Positions 1-8,448 of a stretch of 34,988 bases of DNA are shown here, piece by piece. The position numbers and the translations under genes are program-made. The notes beneath the pieces were generated by a model. It was not told the DNA's origin and did not search any database. It saw nothing but the letters and a program-made list of their open reading frames with translations. The number at the start of each line of letters is the position of its first letter. Position 1 is the first letter of the stretch. The DNA comes from Deltaproteobacteria bacterium (GTDB lineage: Bacteria > Myxococcota_A > UBA796 > GCA-2862545): positions 1-34,988 of the forward strand of contig DRPG01000170.1 of the NCBI GenBank assembly GCA_011376105.1, given 5' to 3'.

Positions 1-2
1 CC

Positions 3-233
3 TGGTCCCAGATGGACTGCGGCAACTTCCAGGCGAACTGGGAGGGGGCCTACGTGGGCTCCGATGGCTCGGAGCACCGCTTCGTGGCCGCGGCCGCCTT
101 CGTCGTCTGGGAGAGCACCCACCTCGAGGGCTTCATCGAGTGGAGCGAGGACTGGACGTCGAGCGAGGGCGCAGAGGGGGAGTTCGCGGCCTCGGCCCTG
201 CTGCGGGGCGAGGCGGTCCCCTCGGCGCCCTGA
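3..233 (+). CDS. C-terminal part of an unidentified protein (5' truncated by window edge)
   Basis: Open frame from base 3 to TGA at 233, ending ...ALLRGEAVPSAP; no family recognised. Confidence 0.45.
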   Translation, partial: WSQMDCGNFQANWEGAYVGSDGSEHRFVAAAAFVVWESTHLEGFIEWSEDWTSSEGAEGEFAASALLRGEAVPSAP

Positions 234-339
234 GCTGCCCGGAGCCAGCGCCCCGGGCGTGTGCTGCGGGGCCCGCCCGGGAGCGTCAGGGACGGGGCGG
301 GGCGGGCCCGGGGGGCTGAGAGCATGTTAGGCAGCCGCC

Positions 340-1092
340 ATGATCAACCTCGCGATCTCGCTCGGCCTCGGAGCGACCTTCTTCATCTTGGTGTCCCTGT
401 GGCTCGGTCCGGTCGCGGGGGTGTTCCCGGGCCTGGGGGTCACCGGCATCTCCCTGTTCCTCACCAGCCGGAGGATCGGCGGGCAGGTCGAGGCCGAGAT
501 GGCCGAGATCGTGCCGATGTTGCAGGAGCGCCGGATCGATGCAGCCCAGGCGCGGCTCGAGGCCATCAAGGAGCGCTATGGTCGCTGGCAGCTCCTGCTC
601 TCAGGCCAGATCGACGCTCAGCTCGGGATGATCGAGTACCTGCAGATGCACTGGGATCGTGCGATGCCCCTGCTGCAGCGGGGCAAGTGGCGCAACTGGA
701 CGGCCCTGGTCTGCATCGCCGCGATCCACCACCGCCAGGGCCGCAGGGAGGAGGCGTGGGCTGCCCTCGACAAGGCCGCCTCGGTGGGCCCCAAGGAGGT
801 GATCATCTACGCGATCTGGGCCACCCTGCTGGTGCGGGACAGCCAGCGGGGCGAGGCCTTGACCGTGATCGCCCGGGGGCTGAAGGCTCAGCCCGACAGC
901 CAGGTCCTCAAGGAACTACAGGCGAAGATCGCCAACAAGAAGAAGATCGATCCCAAGATGTTCGGGGAGACCTGGTACCAGTTCTTCCCCGAGGACATGG
1001 CGCGCAAGATGCTCACCCGGGGGCGTCGGGGGGGCATGCAGCAGCAGATCCCGCAGCCCCGGATCGGGGCGCGAAGGGCGCCGCGGCGGTGA
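340..1092 (+). CDS. Membrane-anchored TPR-like protein
   Basis: N-terminal hydrophobic segments (LAISLGLGATFFILVSLWLGPVAGVFPGLGV) then helical repeat-like region; stop overlaps next start. Confidence 0.7.
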   Translation: MINLAISLGLGATFFILVSLWLGPVAGVFPGLGVTGISLFLTSRRIGGQVEAEMAEIVPMLQERRIDAAQARLEAIKERYGRWQLLLSGQIDAQLGMIEYLQMHWDRAMPLLQRGKWRNWTALVCIAAIHHRQGRREEAWAALDKAASVGPKEVIIYAIWATLLVRDSQRGEALTVIARGLKAQPDSQVLKELQAKIANKKKIDPKMFGETWYQFFPEDMARKMLTRGRRGGMQQQIPQPRIGARRAPRR

Positions 1093-1967
1093 GCACCGCT
1101 GGCGGTGAGGAGCCCCGGGGGTTGCTCGCGCAGCCCGTCCACTCCGCCCCCGTCGCGGTGCTGGATCTGGAGCTGACCGGGCTGTCCCCCACCGGGGATC
1201 GGATCTGTGAGGTCGCGGTCGTCCGGGGCTCCGACGAGCAGGTCGTCCGCGAGTTCCAGACGCTGATCCGCCCCGGGGTCCCGATGAGCCAGGGAGCGCA
1301 GCGGTGCCACGGGATCACCGACACGATGCTGCTCGGTGCGCCGGTGTTCACCGAGATCGCCGGGGATGTGGTGACGGCCCTAAGGGGTGCGGTGATCATC
1401 TGCCACAACGTCGACGTGGACATGGGGTTCCTGCATCGGGAGCTGGAGGAGACGATCGTGTTGCCTCCGCCGGTCACCCTGGACACGCTGTTGATCGCCC
1501 GCCGCCTGTTTGCGTTCCGGCGCAACGGGCTGTCCGCCCTGTGCGAGGCCCTGGCGATCCCGCTGGAGGGGGCCCACCGGGCCCTGGCCGACGCTCGGGC
1601 GACGTTCGCCCTGTTCTACCAGCTGATGTCCGCCCTCGATCCCCAGCGGCGGATGACGGTGCGCGACGTCGCGGATCTGGTGGGTGCGATGGCGCCCCGC
1701 TCCCCGACCCGGCTCCGTCACCAGCAGCTGCTGCGGGACGCGCTGCGTCAGCGGCTGCAGGTCGAGATCGAGTACCAGAGCACCAGCGACCCCCTCCATG
1801 GGTTGACCCGCCGGAAGATCGACGTCTGGGCGCTGCGTCTCCCCTGGATCCAGGGGTTCTGTCACCTGCGGGACGCCGAGCGGGTGTTTCGGGTGGAGCG
1901 GATCCGCTCGGTCCGCCTGCTGTCCGGGGGCTACACCCTGCCTGACGATCTGAAGGTCCGGGTGTGA
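1089..1967 (+). CDS. DEDDh (DnaQ-like) 3'-5' exonuclease domain fused to a C-terminal WYL-like domain
   Basis: VAVLDLELTGLSPTGDRICEVAVV (Exo I), CHNVDVDMGFLHREL (Exo II), GAHRALADARATFALF (Exo III HxxxxD); C-term LRDALRQRLQVEIEYQS...FCHLRDAERVFRVERIRSVRLL resembles WYL. GTG start in GTGA overlap with upstream TGA; the 261..1967 ORF is over-extended. Confidence 0.8.
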   Translation: MSTAGGEEPRGLLAQPVHSAPVAVLDLELTGLSPTGDRICEVAVVRGSDEQVVREFQTLIRPGVPMSQGAQRCHGITDTMLLGAPVFTEIAGDVVTALRGAVIICHNVDVDMGFLHRELEETIVLPPPVTLDTLLIARRLFAFRRNGLSALCEALAIPLEGAHRALADARATFALFYQLMSALDPQRRMTVRDVADLVGAMAPRSPTRLRHQQLLRDALRQRLQVEIEYQSTSDPLHGLTRRKIDVWALRLPWIQGFCHLRDAERVFRVERIRSVRLLSGGYTLPDDLKVRV

Positions 1968-3076
1968 GCCGGATCGTGCACGTCTGCCGGACAGGCTGGC
2001 CCGCGGTGGGCGGGCTGGAGGCGAGCGTGTCGGGGCTGGCCCGGGCCCAGGCTGCGTCGGGGCACCAGGTCGAGGTGGTCACCCTGGATCGCGACGCGGC
2101 GGGGGTGCGGCTACATCCCTGCACAGACGAGGGGATCGTGTACCGTCGGCTGCGACGCGTCGGGCCCAGGCGCTACCCGGTGGCCCGGGGGCTGATCGGG
2201 GCGGTCTGTGGCGCGGAGCTGATCCATGTCCATGGCCTGGACGGGCTGGCCGATGTGCTGGTGGGGGTGCGCCGTCGCCACGGTGTGCCGGTGGGGATCT
2301 CGACCCATGGCGGCTACTTCCACACCCCCCGCCACCGCCGCCTCAAGCAGCTGTGGCTGCGCACCGTGACCCGGCACACCCTGTCGCGGGCCGACGCGCT
2401 GTGGTTCACCTCGGCCACCGATCGCGACACGCTGTCTGTGGCCCTGGGGCGGCTGCCCCCGGAGCAGCGGATCCTGCCCGACGGCGTGGACGTCGAGGCC
2501 TTCGCCGCGGTCCGCCGCCGGCCCGAGGCCGGCCGGTGGCTGGTGCCCGGGCGGATCGACGTGCACAAGGGGCTCGGGGATCTGATCCGGGCGCTGGGGC
2601 ACCTCGCCCGGGAGGATCAGCGGCCCTTCCTGGTCGAGATCACCGGCCGGGAGCGGGTCGTCGGCCTGCAGCGGCGCCTGCAGCGGCTGGCCCGGGGGTT
2701 GGGCCTCGGTGTGGCGGTCCGCTTCGTGGGGCAGCTCGATCGCGCCGCGATGATCGCGGCCCTGGGGCGGGCTGAGCTGGTCCTGCTGCCGTCCCGCTAC
2801 GAGGGGTTCGGGATCGCAGCGGTCGAGGCGATGGCCGCACAGGTGCCGATCGTCGTCTCGGAGGCGCCTGCGCTGCGGGCCCACGTCGAAGACGGCGTCA
2901 CCGGGTTCGTCGCACCGTTCACCGATCCGGTGGCCGCGGCGGAGGTGATCGCAGGGGTGCGGGGGAGGGACCACCGCGCCCTGGCCCGGCGGGGAGCCGT
3001 CGCCGCCCAGCGCCACAGCTGGTCCGCCCGGGCCGCCGAGGTCGCGGCGGCCTATCGGGCCCTGGGGGTGGGGTGA
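1964..3076 (+). CDS. Glycosyltransferase family 4
   Basis: HVCRTGWPAVGGLEASVSGLARAQAASGHQVEVVT N-terminus and ELVLLPSRYEGFGIAAVEAMAAQVPIVVSEA motif. Confidence 0.9.
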   Translation: MSRIVHVCRTGWPAVGGLEASVSGLARAQAASGHQVEVVTLDRDAAGVRLHPCTDEGIVYRRLRRVGPRRYPVARGLIGAVCGAELIHVHGLDGLADVLVGVRRRHGVPVGISTHGGYFHTPRHRRLKQLWLRTVTRHTLSRADALWFTSATDRDTLSVALGRLPPEQRILPDGVDVEAFAAVRRRPEAGRWLVPGRIDVHKGLGDLIRALGHLAREDQRPFLVEITGRERVVGLQRRLQRLARGLGLGVAVRFVGQLDRAAMIAALGRAELVLLPSRYEGFGIAAVEAMAAQVPIVVSEAPALRAHVEDGVTGFVAPFTDPVAAAEVIAGVRGRDHRALARRGAVAAQRHSWSARAAEVAAAYRALGVG

Positions 3077-3522
3077 GGGTGCTGCTGGTCGCCTCCAGCG
3101 GAGGGCACCTCACCCAGCTGTGGTGGATGCGGCCCTGGTGGTCGGGCCACGAGCGGGTGTGGGTGAGCTTCGATGAGCCCCATGCCCGCCGGCTGCTGGC
3201 CCACGAGCGCCTGATCGTCGCCCACCACCCGACCAACCGACACCTGCCCAACCTGGCCCGCAACCTGGCCCTGGCCCGGAGGATCCTCAAGGTGGAGCGC
3301 CCGGATCTGGTGGTGAGCACCGGCGCGGGTGTCGGGGTGCCGTTCCTGTGGCTCGGTGGGCGCTACGGCGCCCGGACGGTGTTCGTCGAGGTGTTCGATC
3401 GCACCGACGCGCCCTCGCTGACCGGGCGGCTGGTGGCGCCGGTGGTGGACGCGATCGTGCTGCAGCGCGGGTCCCAGCGGGCGATCTACCCCCGCGGGAT
3501 CGTGCTGGGGCCGGTCCGATGA
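3073..3522 (+). CDS. PssD/Alg14-like glycosyltransferase subunit
   Basis: MRVLLVASSGGHLTQLWWMRPWW; VVSTGAGVGVPFLWLGGRYGARTVFVE. Confidence 0.82.
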   Translation: MRVLLVASSGGHLTQLWWMRPWWSGHERVWVSFDEPHARRLLAHERLIVAHHPTNRHLPNLARNLALARRILKVERPDLVVSTGAGVGVPFLWLGGRYGARTVFVEVFDRTDAPSLTGRLVAPVVDAIVLQRGSQRAIYPRGIVLGPVR

Positions 3523-4049
3523 TCCTGGTGGCCACCGGCACCCACCACCAGCCCTTCGATCGGCTGGTGGCTGCGGCGGACGCGGTGGCCGCGGTCATGG
3601 CGGAGCCTGTCGTGCTGCAGCGGGGCTGCTCGACTCGGCCCGCGCCCCACTGTGAGGTGCACGATCTCCTGCCCCCTGGGGCGTTCGAGGCGCTGGTGGG
3701 CCGGGCGAGGGTGGTGGTGCTGCACGGCGGCTCGTCCTCCTTCCTCCAGGCCCGGGCGCTGGGCCACCGTCCGATCCTGGTGCCCCGGCGACCGGAGCTG
3801 GGGGAGCACATCGACGATCACCAGCTCCGCTTCGCCAGGAGCCTCGGCGATGCGATCGTGTGGGCCGAGCCTGGGGCGCTGCTCGAGGCAGTGCAGCACG
3901 GCACCCGGGTGCTGCCCGGTGCGGATCCCGGGGCGCGCTCCCGGGCGTTCTGCGAAGCCTTTGGGCGGCTGGTGGACGCGCTGTGCGCCGGAGATGGATC
4001 CATCTCTGGATCCATCTCTGGATCCAGAGATCCAGGAGGTCGCCGGTGA
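3519..4049 (+). CDS. PssE/Alg13-like glycosyltransferase subunit
   Basis: MILVATGTHHQPFDRLVAAAD; VVVLHGGSSSFLQARALGHRPILVPRRPELGEHIDDHQ; ATG overlaps stop of PssD-like gene (ATGA). Confidence 0.82.
   Translation: MILVATGTHHQPFDRLVAAADAVAAVMAEPVVLQRGCSTRPAPHCEVHDLLPPGAFEALVGRARVVVLHGGSSSFLQARALGHRPILVPRRPELGEHIDDHQLRFARSLGDAIVWAEPGALLEAVQHGTRVLPGADPGARSRAFCEAFGRLVDALCAGDGSISGSISGSRDPGGRR
3991..4031. repeat. 12-bp tandem repeat (TGGATCCATCTC) overlapping two perfect palindromes of 16 and 18 bp
   Basis: GAGATGGATCCATCTC at 3991-4006 and ATCTCTGGATCCAGAGAT at 4014-4031 are self-complementary. Confidence 0.9.
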
Positions 4050-4153
4050 GGGGGTGAGGACCCCAGCCGATCCTCAGCGGGGTAGAGATCAGGCCAGGGG
4101 AGCCGGCGCCCGTCGCCGGTGAGGGGGTGAGGGCCCCTGCCGATCCTCAGCGG
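4039..4153. repeat. Two 42-bp direct repeats, each with a hairpin-forming TGAGGR...TCCTCA core
   Basis: 4039-4080 and 4112-4153 differ at two positions by eye; between convergent genes and overlapping the porin stop codon. Confidence 0.85.
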
Positions 4154-5340
4154 CCTAGATCGCGCTCGGGGCGGATCTGGGCGGTCAGCCGGATCGTGTC
4201 GTTGGGGGCGTTGTCGAGCTCGATCCGGTGGATGAAGGCCAGCCCGAGATCGATCTGCTCGAGCAGGCCCCGGTAGGTGGCGCCCGTGTGGAGGATCCCC
4301 ACGTCGCCGTTGTTGTCCAGCGCCACCGCGTCGTCGAAGGTCGCGTAGCGGGCGGCGAGCTCGAGCCCCCGGGGGCCCTTCGTGGGGACGAAGACCGACA
4401 GCTGCCCCAGCCACCCCAGTCGGCCGGTGGCTCCCGCCACTCCGGGGGCCACCACGTCGGTCTGGTTGGGGGTGATCGTGGAGCTCACCGCCTCGCCGAG
4501 GAGGGTGACCACGCTGTAGCGCGCCAGCAGATCAGCCTCCAGCGCGCGGGTGGAGGTGGCGAGATCGGTGTCGATCAGGCCCGCGATCCCGAGCCCCAGG
4601 GCCGGCTCCAGCTCCGGGGACCAGGTGCGGTAGGCGTCGCCGAGGATCAGCTCCAGCCGCCCCGAGGCCAGGATCCCCGGATCGGTGTCGCCGAGCAGGG
4701 CGCCGTTGCCGTTGAAGGCCCCGAGGCGGAGCAGGAGCTGGTTGCCCCCGGGATCGTCGGACAGGGACAGGGACTGGGTGGCCAGCGCCCCCACCTCCCG
4801 GCCGGGGGGCAGCCAGTTGGTGCCGACCGCGCGCTCCTGGAACACCAGATCCGCGCTGGAGATCATCGCTTCCCGCGAGAACGGGACCCGCTGGACCCCC
4901 AGGGAGAGGCTGGTGAGGCCCATCGACGAGGGCAGGGCCCAGCGCCCGAACGCGTCCACCAGCTGCACGTCGCTGTCGGCCACGCTGATCGCGTCGTAGG
5001 GGGCGGCGATCCCCAGCGACAGGGCGTAGTCGAGCTGGCCGGGGCCTCCCCCGGTGGGCAGGAAGCCGTCGATGCCCAGCCTCGCCCGGGCGATGGAGAA
5101 GCCTGGATCGGCCTCCGGATCTCCATAGGTCGCCGGATCCGCCTGGGGATCGACATCCTGATCCCAGAGGGTGACCCAGGTCTGCAGCTGACCCCACAGG
5201 TGGGTGCTGCCTCGGGTGCGTGCGCCCTCGTTGGCCACCGGGACCGGGCCCCAGCCCGTCAGGGCCCCACCCACCAGGCCCTGGCTGTCTTCCTGTGCGA
5301 CGGCGGATCCAGTGATGAACACGGTGAGCAGCAGATACAT
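4147..5340 (-). CDS. Outer membrane porin-like beta-barrel protein
   Basis: Signal peptide MYLLLTVFITGSAVAQ; LRLGAFNGNGALLGDTD...GILASGRLELILGD and alternating strands typical of phosphate-selective-porin-like proteins. Confidence 0.65.
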   Translation of the reverse strand: MYLLLTVFITGSAVAQEDSQGLVGGALTGWGPVPVANEGARTRGSTHLWGQLQTWVTLWDQDVDPQADPATYGDPEADPGFSIARARLGIDGFLPTGGGPGQLDYALSLGIAAPYDAISVADSDVQLVDAFGRWALPSSMGLTSLSLGVQRVPFSREAMISSADLVFQERAVGTNWLPPGREVGALATQSLSLSDDPGGNQLLLRLGAFNGNGALLGDTDPGILASGRLELILGDAYRTWSPELEPALGLGIAGLIDTDLATSTRALEADLLARYSVVTLLGEAVSSTITPNQTDVVAPGVAGATGRLGWLGQLSVFVPTKGPRGLELAARYATFDDAVALDNNGDVGILHTGATYRGLLEQIDLGLAFIHRIELDNAPNDTIRLTAQIRPERDLGR

Positions 5341-5379
5341 GAGGGGCTCCGGGCTCGGGGGACGACCTCGTGGGGCGCG

Positions 5380-5387
5380 TTAGACTA
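5380..5387. promoter_or_regulatory. Candidate symmetric -10 element (TTAGACTA) between divergent porin and PHP-lipoprotein genes
   Basis: TAGACTA fits TANNNTA on both strands; 8 nt separate TTAGAC from the rightward ATG at 5394. Confidence 0.35.
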
Positions 5388-5393
5388 TCCGCC

Positions 5394-8300
5394 ATGCTGC
5401 GCACGTCGACCCTGTCCCTCACGCTGTGGGTGCTCCCCCTGGCGATCGGCTCCTGCGGAGGATCCGCCCAGCCGTTCGCCCGGGCCTACCCCATCGACTC
5501 CCTCGATCGAGCCATCGGGGGGCCCAAGGCCGTGGCTCAGGTCGGCGATCTGCTGCTGGAGAACCAGCACGCCCGCCTGGCGATCCTCGGAGCCCGCAAC
5601 AGCCTCGGCCCCGGCCTGTATGGGGGCTCCATCGTGGACGCCGATCTGCGTCGATCGGATCCAACGTTCGGGGGTGGGCGGGGCCGGGATCAGTTCGCCG
5701 AGATGTTCTCCACCGTGAACATGAACGTCGCCCACCCCCCCGAGGAGGGAGGCCCCTCGGTGCAGATCGTCTCGGATGGCTCGGGCGGGGGGCCTGCGAT
5801 CGTGCGCACCCAGGGCCCCGCTGAGCCGTTCCTGACCCTGCTCGGCGCCCTATGGAGCATCGTGGGGGCGCCCGACTTCTACCTGTGGACCGACACCATC
5901 GCCCGGCCCGGAGAAGACTGGTTCACCGTGCGCACCACCGTGGTGACCGGCGAGGGCGGCGGAGAGCCGGTGGAGGGCGCCGAGGCGCCCTACCTCGACG
6001 CTCCCTTTCCCCTGATCCAGTGGGCGATCGAGACCGGGATGGTCCTGGGGGACTTCTACCTGTCGGGTGGATCGGTCGATGTGTTTGCGCCGGGCATTGG
6101 GTTCGACGAAGACGGGGCGGTGTTCGAGTCGATGGAGCGAGGCGAGAACACGTTCGTCGAGCCGTTCCAGTTCCCGTTCCTCGCCGGGGTCGGCGACGGG
6201 GTGAGCTATGGCCTCGCCCCCAAGCAGGGGGATCTGTTCGTCCCCCTGTTCACCGCCTCACAGACCGTCGCGGTGACCAGCGCGCTCGATGGAGACGGCA
6301 CCAGCGATCGGTTCGCACCGGGCGAGGCCTACACCTACGAACGCTACTTCTTCGTCGGACACGGCGACGTGGCGAGCATCGTCGATCAGTACGTCGAGGC
6401 GAGGGGCATACCGTCGGGCCTGGTGCGGGGCACGGTGCTCGAGCGCACCACCCAGGCGCCGCTGTCGGGCATCGACGTGTTCGTCTATGCCCCGGGCGCG
6501 ACCCACCCCTGGTCCCAGTTCGAGACCGACATCCACCCCGACGATCGCACGCCGGATGGCTCGTTCTCGGGTCGGCTGCCGGTGGGCACCTGGGAGCTGC
6601 TGGCCCACGAGCGCGGGCGCCCCCACAGCGATCGGATCACGATCGAGGTCACCGAGGGGGGCGAGGTCACCACGGCGCTCTCCGCCGGCCGCCACGGTGT
6701 GCTCGAGTTCACCGTCCGCGACGAGGTCGGGCGCAAGGTCCCGTCGAAGGTGTCGCTGTTCCGCGCCGACGATCGCCTGCCCACCCGGGATCCAGTGCTG
6801 GGCGACGGCTTCATCGCCGGCTCGCCGGAGGCGGTGGTGTTCTCCCTGTACGGCGAGGGGGAGGTGGCGCTGGCGCCGGGGCGCTATGTCGCGGTGGCCT
6901 CCCGGGGGATCGAGTACGAGCTCGATCGCAGCGAGCCCTTCGAGATCAGCGGGGCGAGCGGAGCGCGGCTGGAGCTGCAGGTCGTCCGCAGCGTCGACAC
7001 CTCCGGGTGGATCGGCGCGGATCTGCACGTGCACGCGGTCCCTTCCCATGACTCAGGGGTGCTGCTGGCCGATCGGGTGCGCACCATGGTGGCCGAGGGG
7101 GTGGAGTTCTTCGCCTCCACCGATCACGACTACCTCGTCGACTATGCCCCCACCGTGACCGCCCTGGGGGTCGAGGAGTGGATCCAGACCGCGGTGGGCA
7201 ACGAGACCACCACGGTGGAGGTCGGGCACTTCCTGTCGTTCCCCCTGGCGCAGGACTTCCTCGTCGAGGCCGGCGGGGGGCGGGCGGCGGTGGACTGGAC
7301 CGGCAAGCGTCCGTTCGAGCTGATCGAGAGCCTGAAGACCATGGGCCGCGCCGCAGGCCACGATCCAGTGGTGTTCGTCGGCCACCCGAGGGATGGGATC
7401 CTCGGCTACTTCGATCAGTATGGACTCGATCCCTACGGAGGGCTGCCGGGGATCGGGGGCCAGCCGGGTCAGCCCAGCGTGCAGACACCGCTGCTGTCGA
7501 TCACCAACCCCCTGCTGAGCTCGGCGAACATCAGCTGGGAGTTCGACGGGCTGGAGCTGCTCAACGGCAAGCGCTCCGAGCTGATCCGGACCCCCACCAC
7601 CGAGGAGCTGGAGCGCTTCGCCCGGGGCGAGGCCGACGTCTATGACTTCATGACCCGCACCAGCGCAGAGCAGGCGGCGCTGGTCGAGGGCTCCGTCACC
7701 CTCTCCGGAGACGTCGAGGGTCAGGTTGACGATTGGTTTACCTTGTTAAACCTTGGTTTTCGTTATACGGCCCTCGGGAATTCCGACACCCACGGCACCT
7801 CCAGCACCGAGTCGGGCTGCCCCCGGAACTTCATCCTGTCCAACGAAGACGATCCGGCCTTCCTCGACGATCAGGCCATCGCGGACGCGGTGCGGGAGCA
7901 CCGGGTGGTGGCTAGCTATGGGCCATTCCTCCGGATGTGGATCGATGGAGCGGAGATCGGCTCCGAGGTGGTGGCCGACGGCGGCACGGTCGAGGCGAGG
8001 ATCGAGGTCCAGGCGCCGCGGTGGATCGCGGTGGATCGGGTGGAGCTGTACGAGAACGGCACCCTGATCCACGAGTGGCAGGTCGAGGACACCGGTGATG
8101 TGCTGCGGTTCTCCGAGGCCCTGGAGCTGACCCCCGCCCGAGACAGCTGGTACGTCGCGATCGCCGCCGGCGACGGAGATCTCTCTCCGCTGTTCACCCC
8201 GGTCGAGATCCCGTACGTGGAGCTGCAGCTGATCGTGACCGAGGCGCTGGCGGGGGTGTCGTCGGTCAGCTCCCTGCTCGAGGCGGCTCCGCCCATCCCC

Positions 8301-8405
8301 CGGGTCTACCCCGTCCGTCCCTATGCGCTGACGAACCCGATCTGGGTCGATCTCGCCGGTGATGGGTTCGACGCGCCGGGGGTGCCGGAGTGGCTCGCCC
8401 GGTAG
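5394..8405 (+). CDS. CehA/McbA-family (PHP-domain) metallohydrolase, predicted lipoprotein
   Basis: Lipobox-like LPLAIGSCGGS; PHP motifs GADLHVHAVPSHDSG, STDHDYLVDYAP, VGHPRDGILGY, ALGNSDTHG. Confidence 0.85.
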   Translation: MLRTSTLSLTLWVLPLAIGSCGGSAQPFARAYPIDSLDRAIGGPKAVAQVGDLLLENQHARLAILGARNSLGPGLYGGSIVDADLRRSDPTFGGGRGRDQFAEMFSTVNMNVAHPPEEGGPSVQIVSDGSGGGPAIVRTQGPAEPFLTLLGALWSIVGAPDFYLWTDTIARPGEDWFTVRTTVVTGEGGGEPVEGAEAPYLDAPFPLIQWAIETGMVLGDFYLSGGSVDVFAPGIGFDEDGAVFESMERGENTFVEPFQFPFLAGVGDGVSYGLAPKQGDLFVPLFTASQTVAVTSALDGDGTSDRFAPGEAYTYERYFFVGHGDVASIVDQYVEARGIPSGLVRGTVLERTTQAPLSGIDVFVYAPGATHPWSQFETDIHPDDRTPDGSFSGRLPVGTWELLAHERGRPHSDRITIEVTEGGEVTTALSAGRHGVLEFTVRDEVGRKVPSKVSLFRADDRLPTRDPVLGDGFIAGSPEAVVFSLYGEGEVALAPGRYVAVASRGIEYELDRSEPFEISGASGARLELQVVRSVDTSGWIGADLHVHAVPSHDSGVLLADRVRTMVAEGVEFFASTDHDYLVDYAPTVTALGVEEWIQTAVGNETTTVEVGHFLSFPLAQDFLVEAGGGRAAVDWTGKRPFELIESLKTMGRAAGHDPVVFVGHPRDGILGYFDQYGLDPYGGLPGIGGQPGQPSVQTPLLSITNPLLSSANISWEFDGLELLNGKRSELIRTPTTEELERFARGEADVYDFMTRTSAEQAALVEGSVTLSGDVEGQVDDWFTLLNLGFRYTALGNSDTHGTSSTESGCPRNFILSNEDDPAFLDDQAIADAVREHRVVASYGPFLRMWIDGAEIGSEVVADGGTVEARIEVQAPRWIAVDRVELYENGTLIHEWQVEDTGDVLRFSEALELTPARDSWYVAIAAGDGDLSPLFTPVEIPYVELQLIVTEALAGVSSVSSLLEAAPPIPRVYPVRPYALTNPIWVDLAGDGFDAPGVPEWLAR

Positions 8406-8448
8406 CCTCGCCCCACGCTGCGTTACGTGGGCCGGCCCTGGAGGCCCC

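Noticed and set aside
261-1088. N-terminal extension of the 568-aa ORF (261..1967)
   Set aside because: Reads antisense-quality low-complexity sequence overlapping the TPR gene in another frame; the nuclease begins at GTG 1089 in a typical GTGA overlap
4228-5718. 496-aa plus-strand ORF opposite the porin
   Set aside because: High-GC spurious frame (EPQGRLQLRGPG-type composition); porin with signal peptide on the minus strand explains the region
7724-7784. AT-rich patch as an internal promoter or insertion remnant
   Set aside because: No well-spaced -35/-10 pair, and the encoded peptide is the conserved family motif, so nothing is inserted; retained only as a codon/composition anomaly
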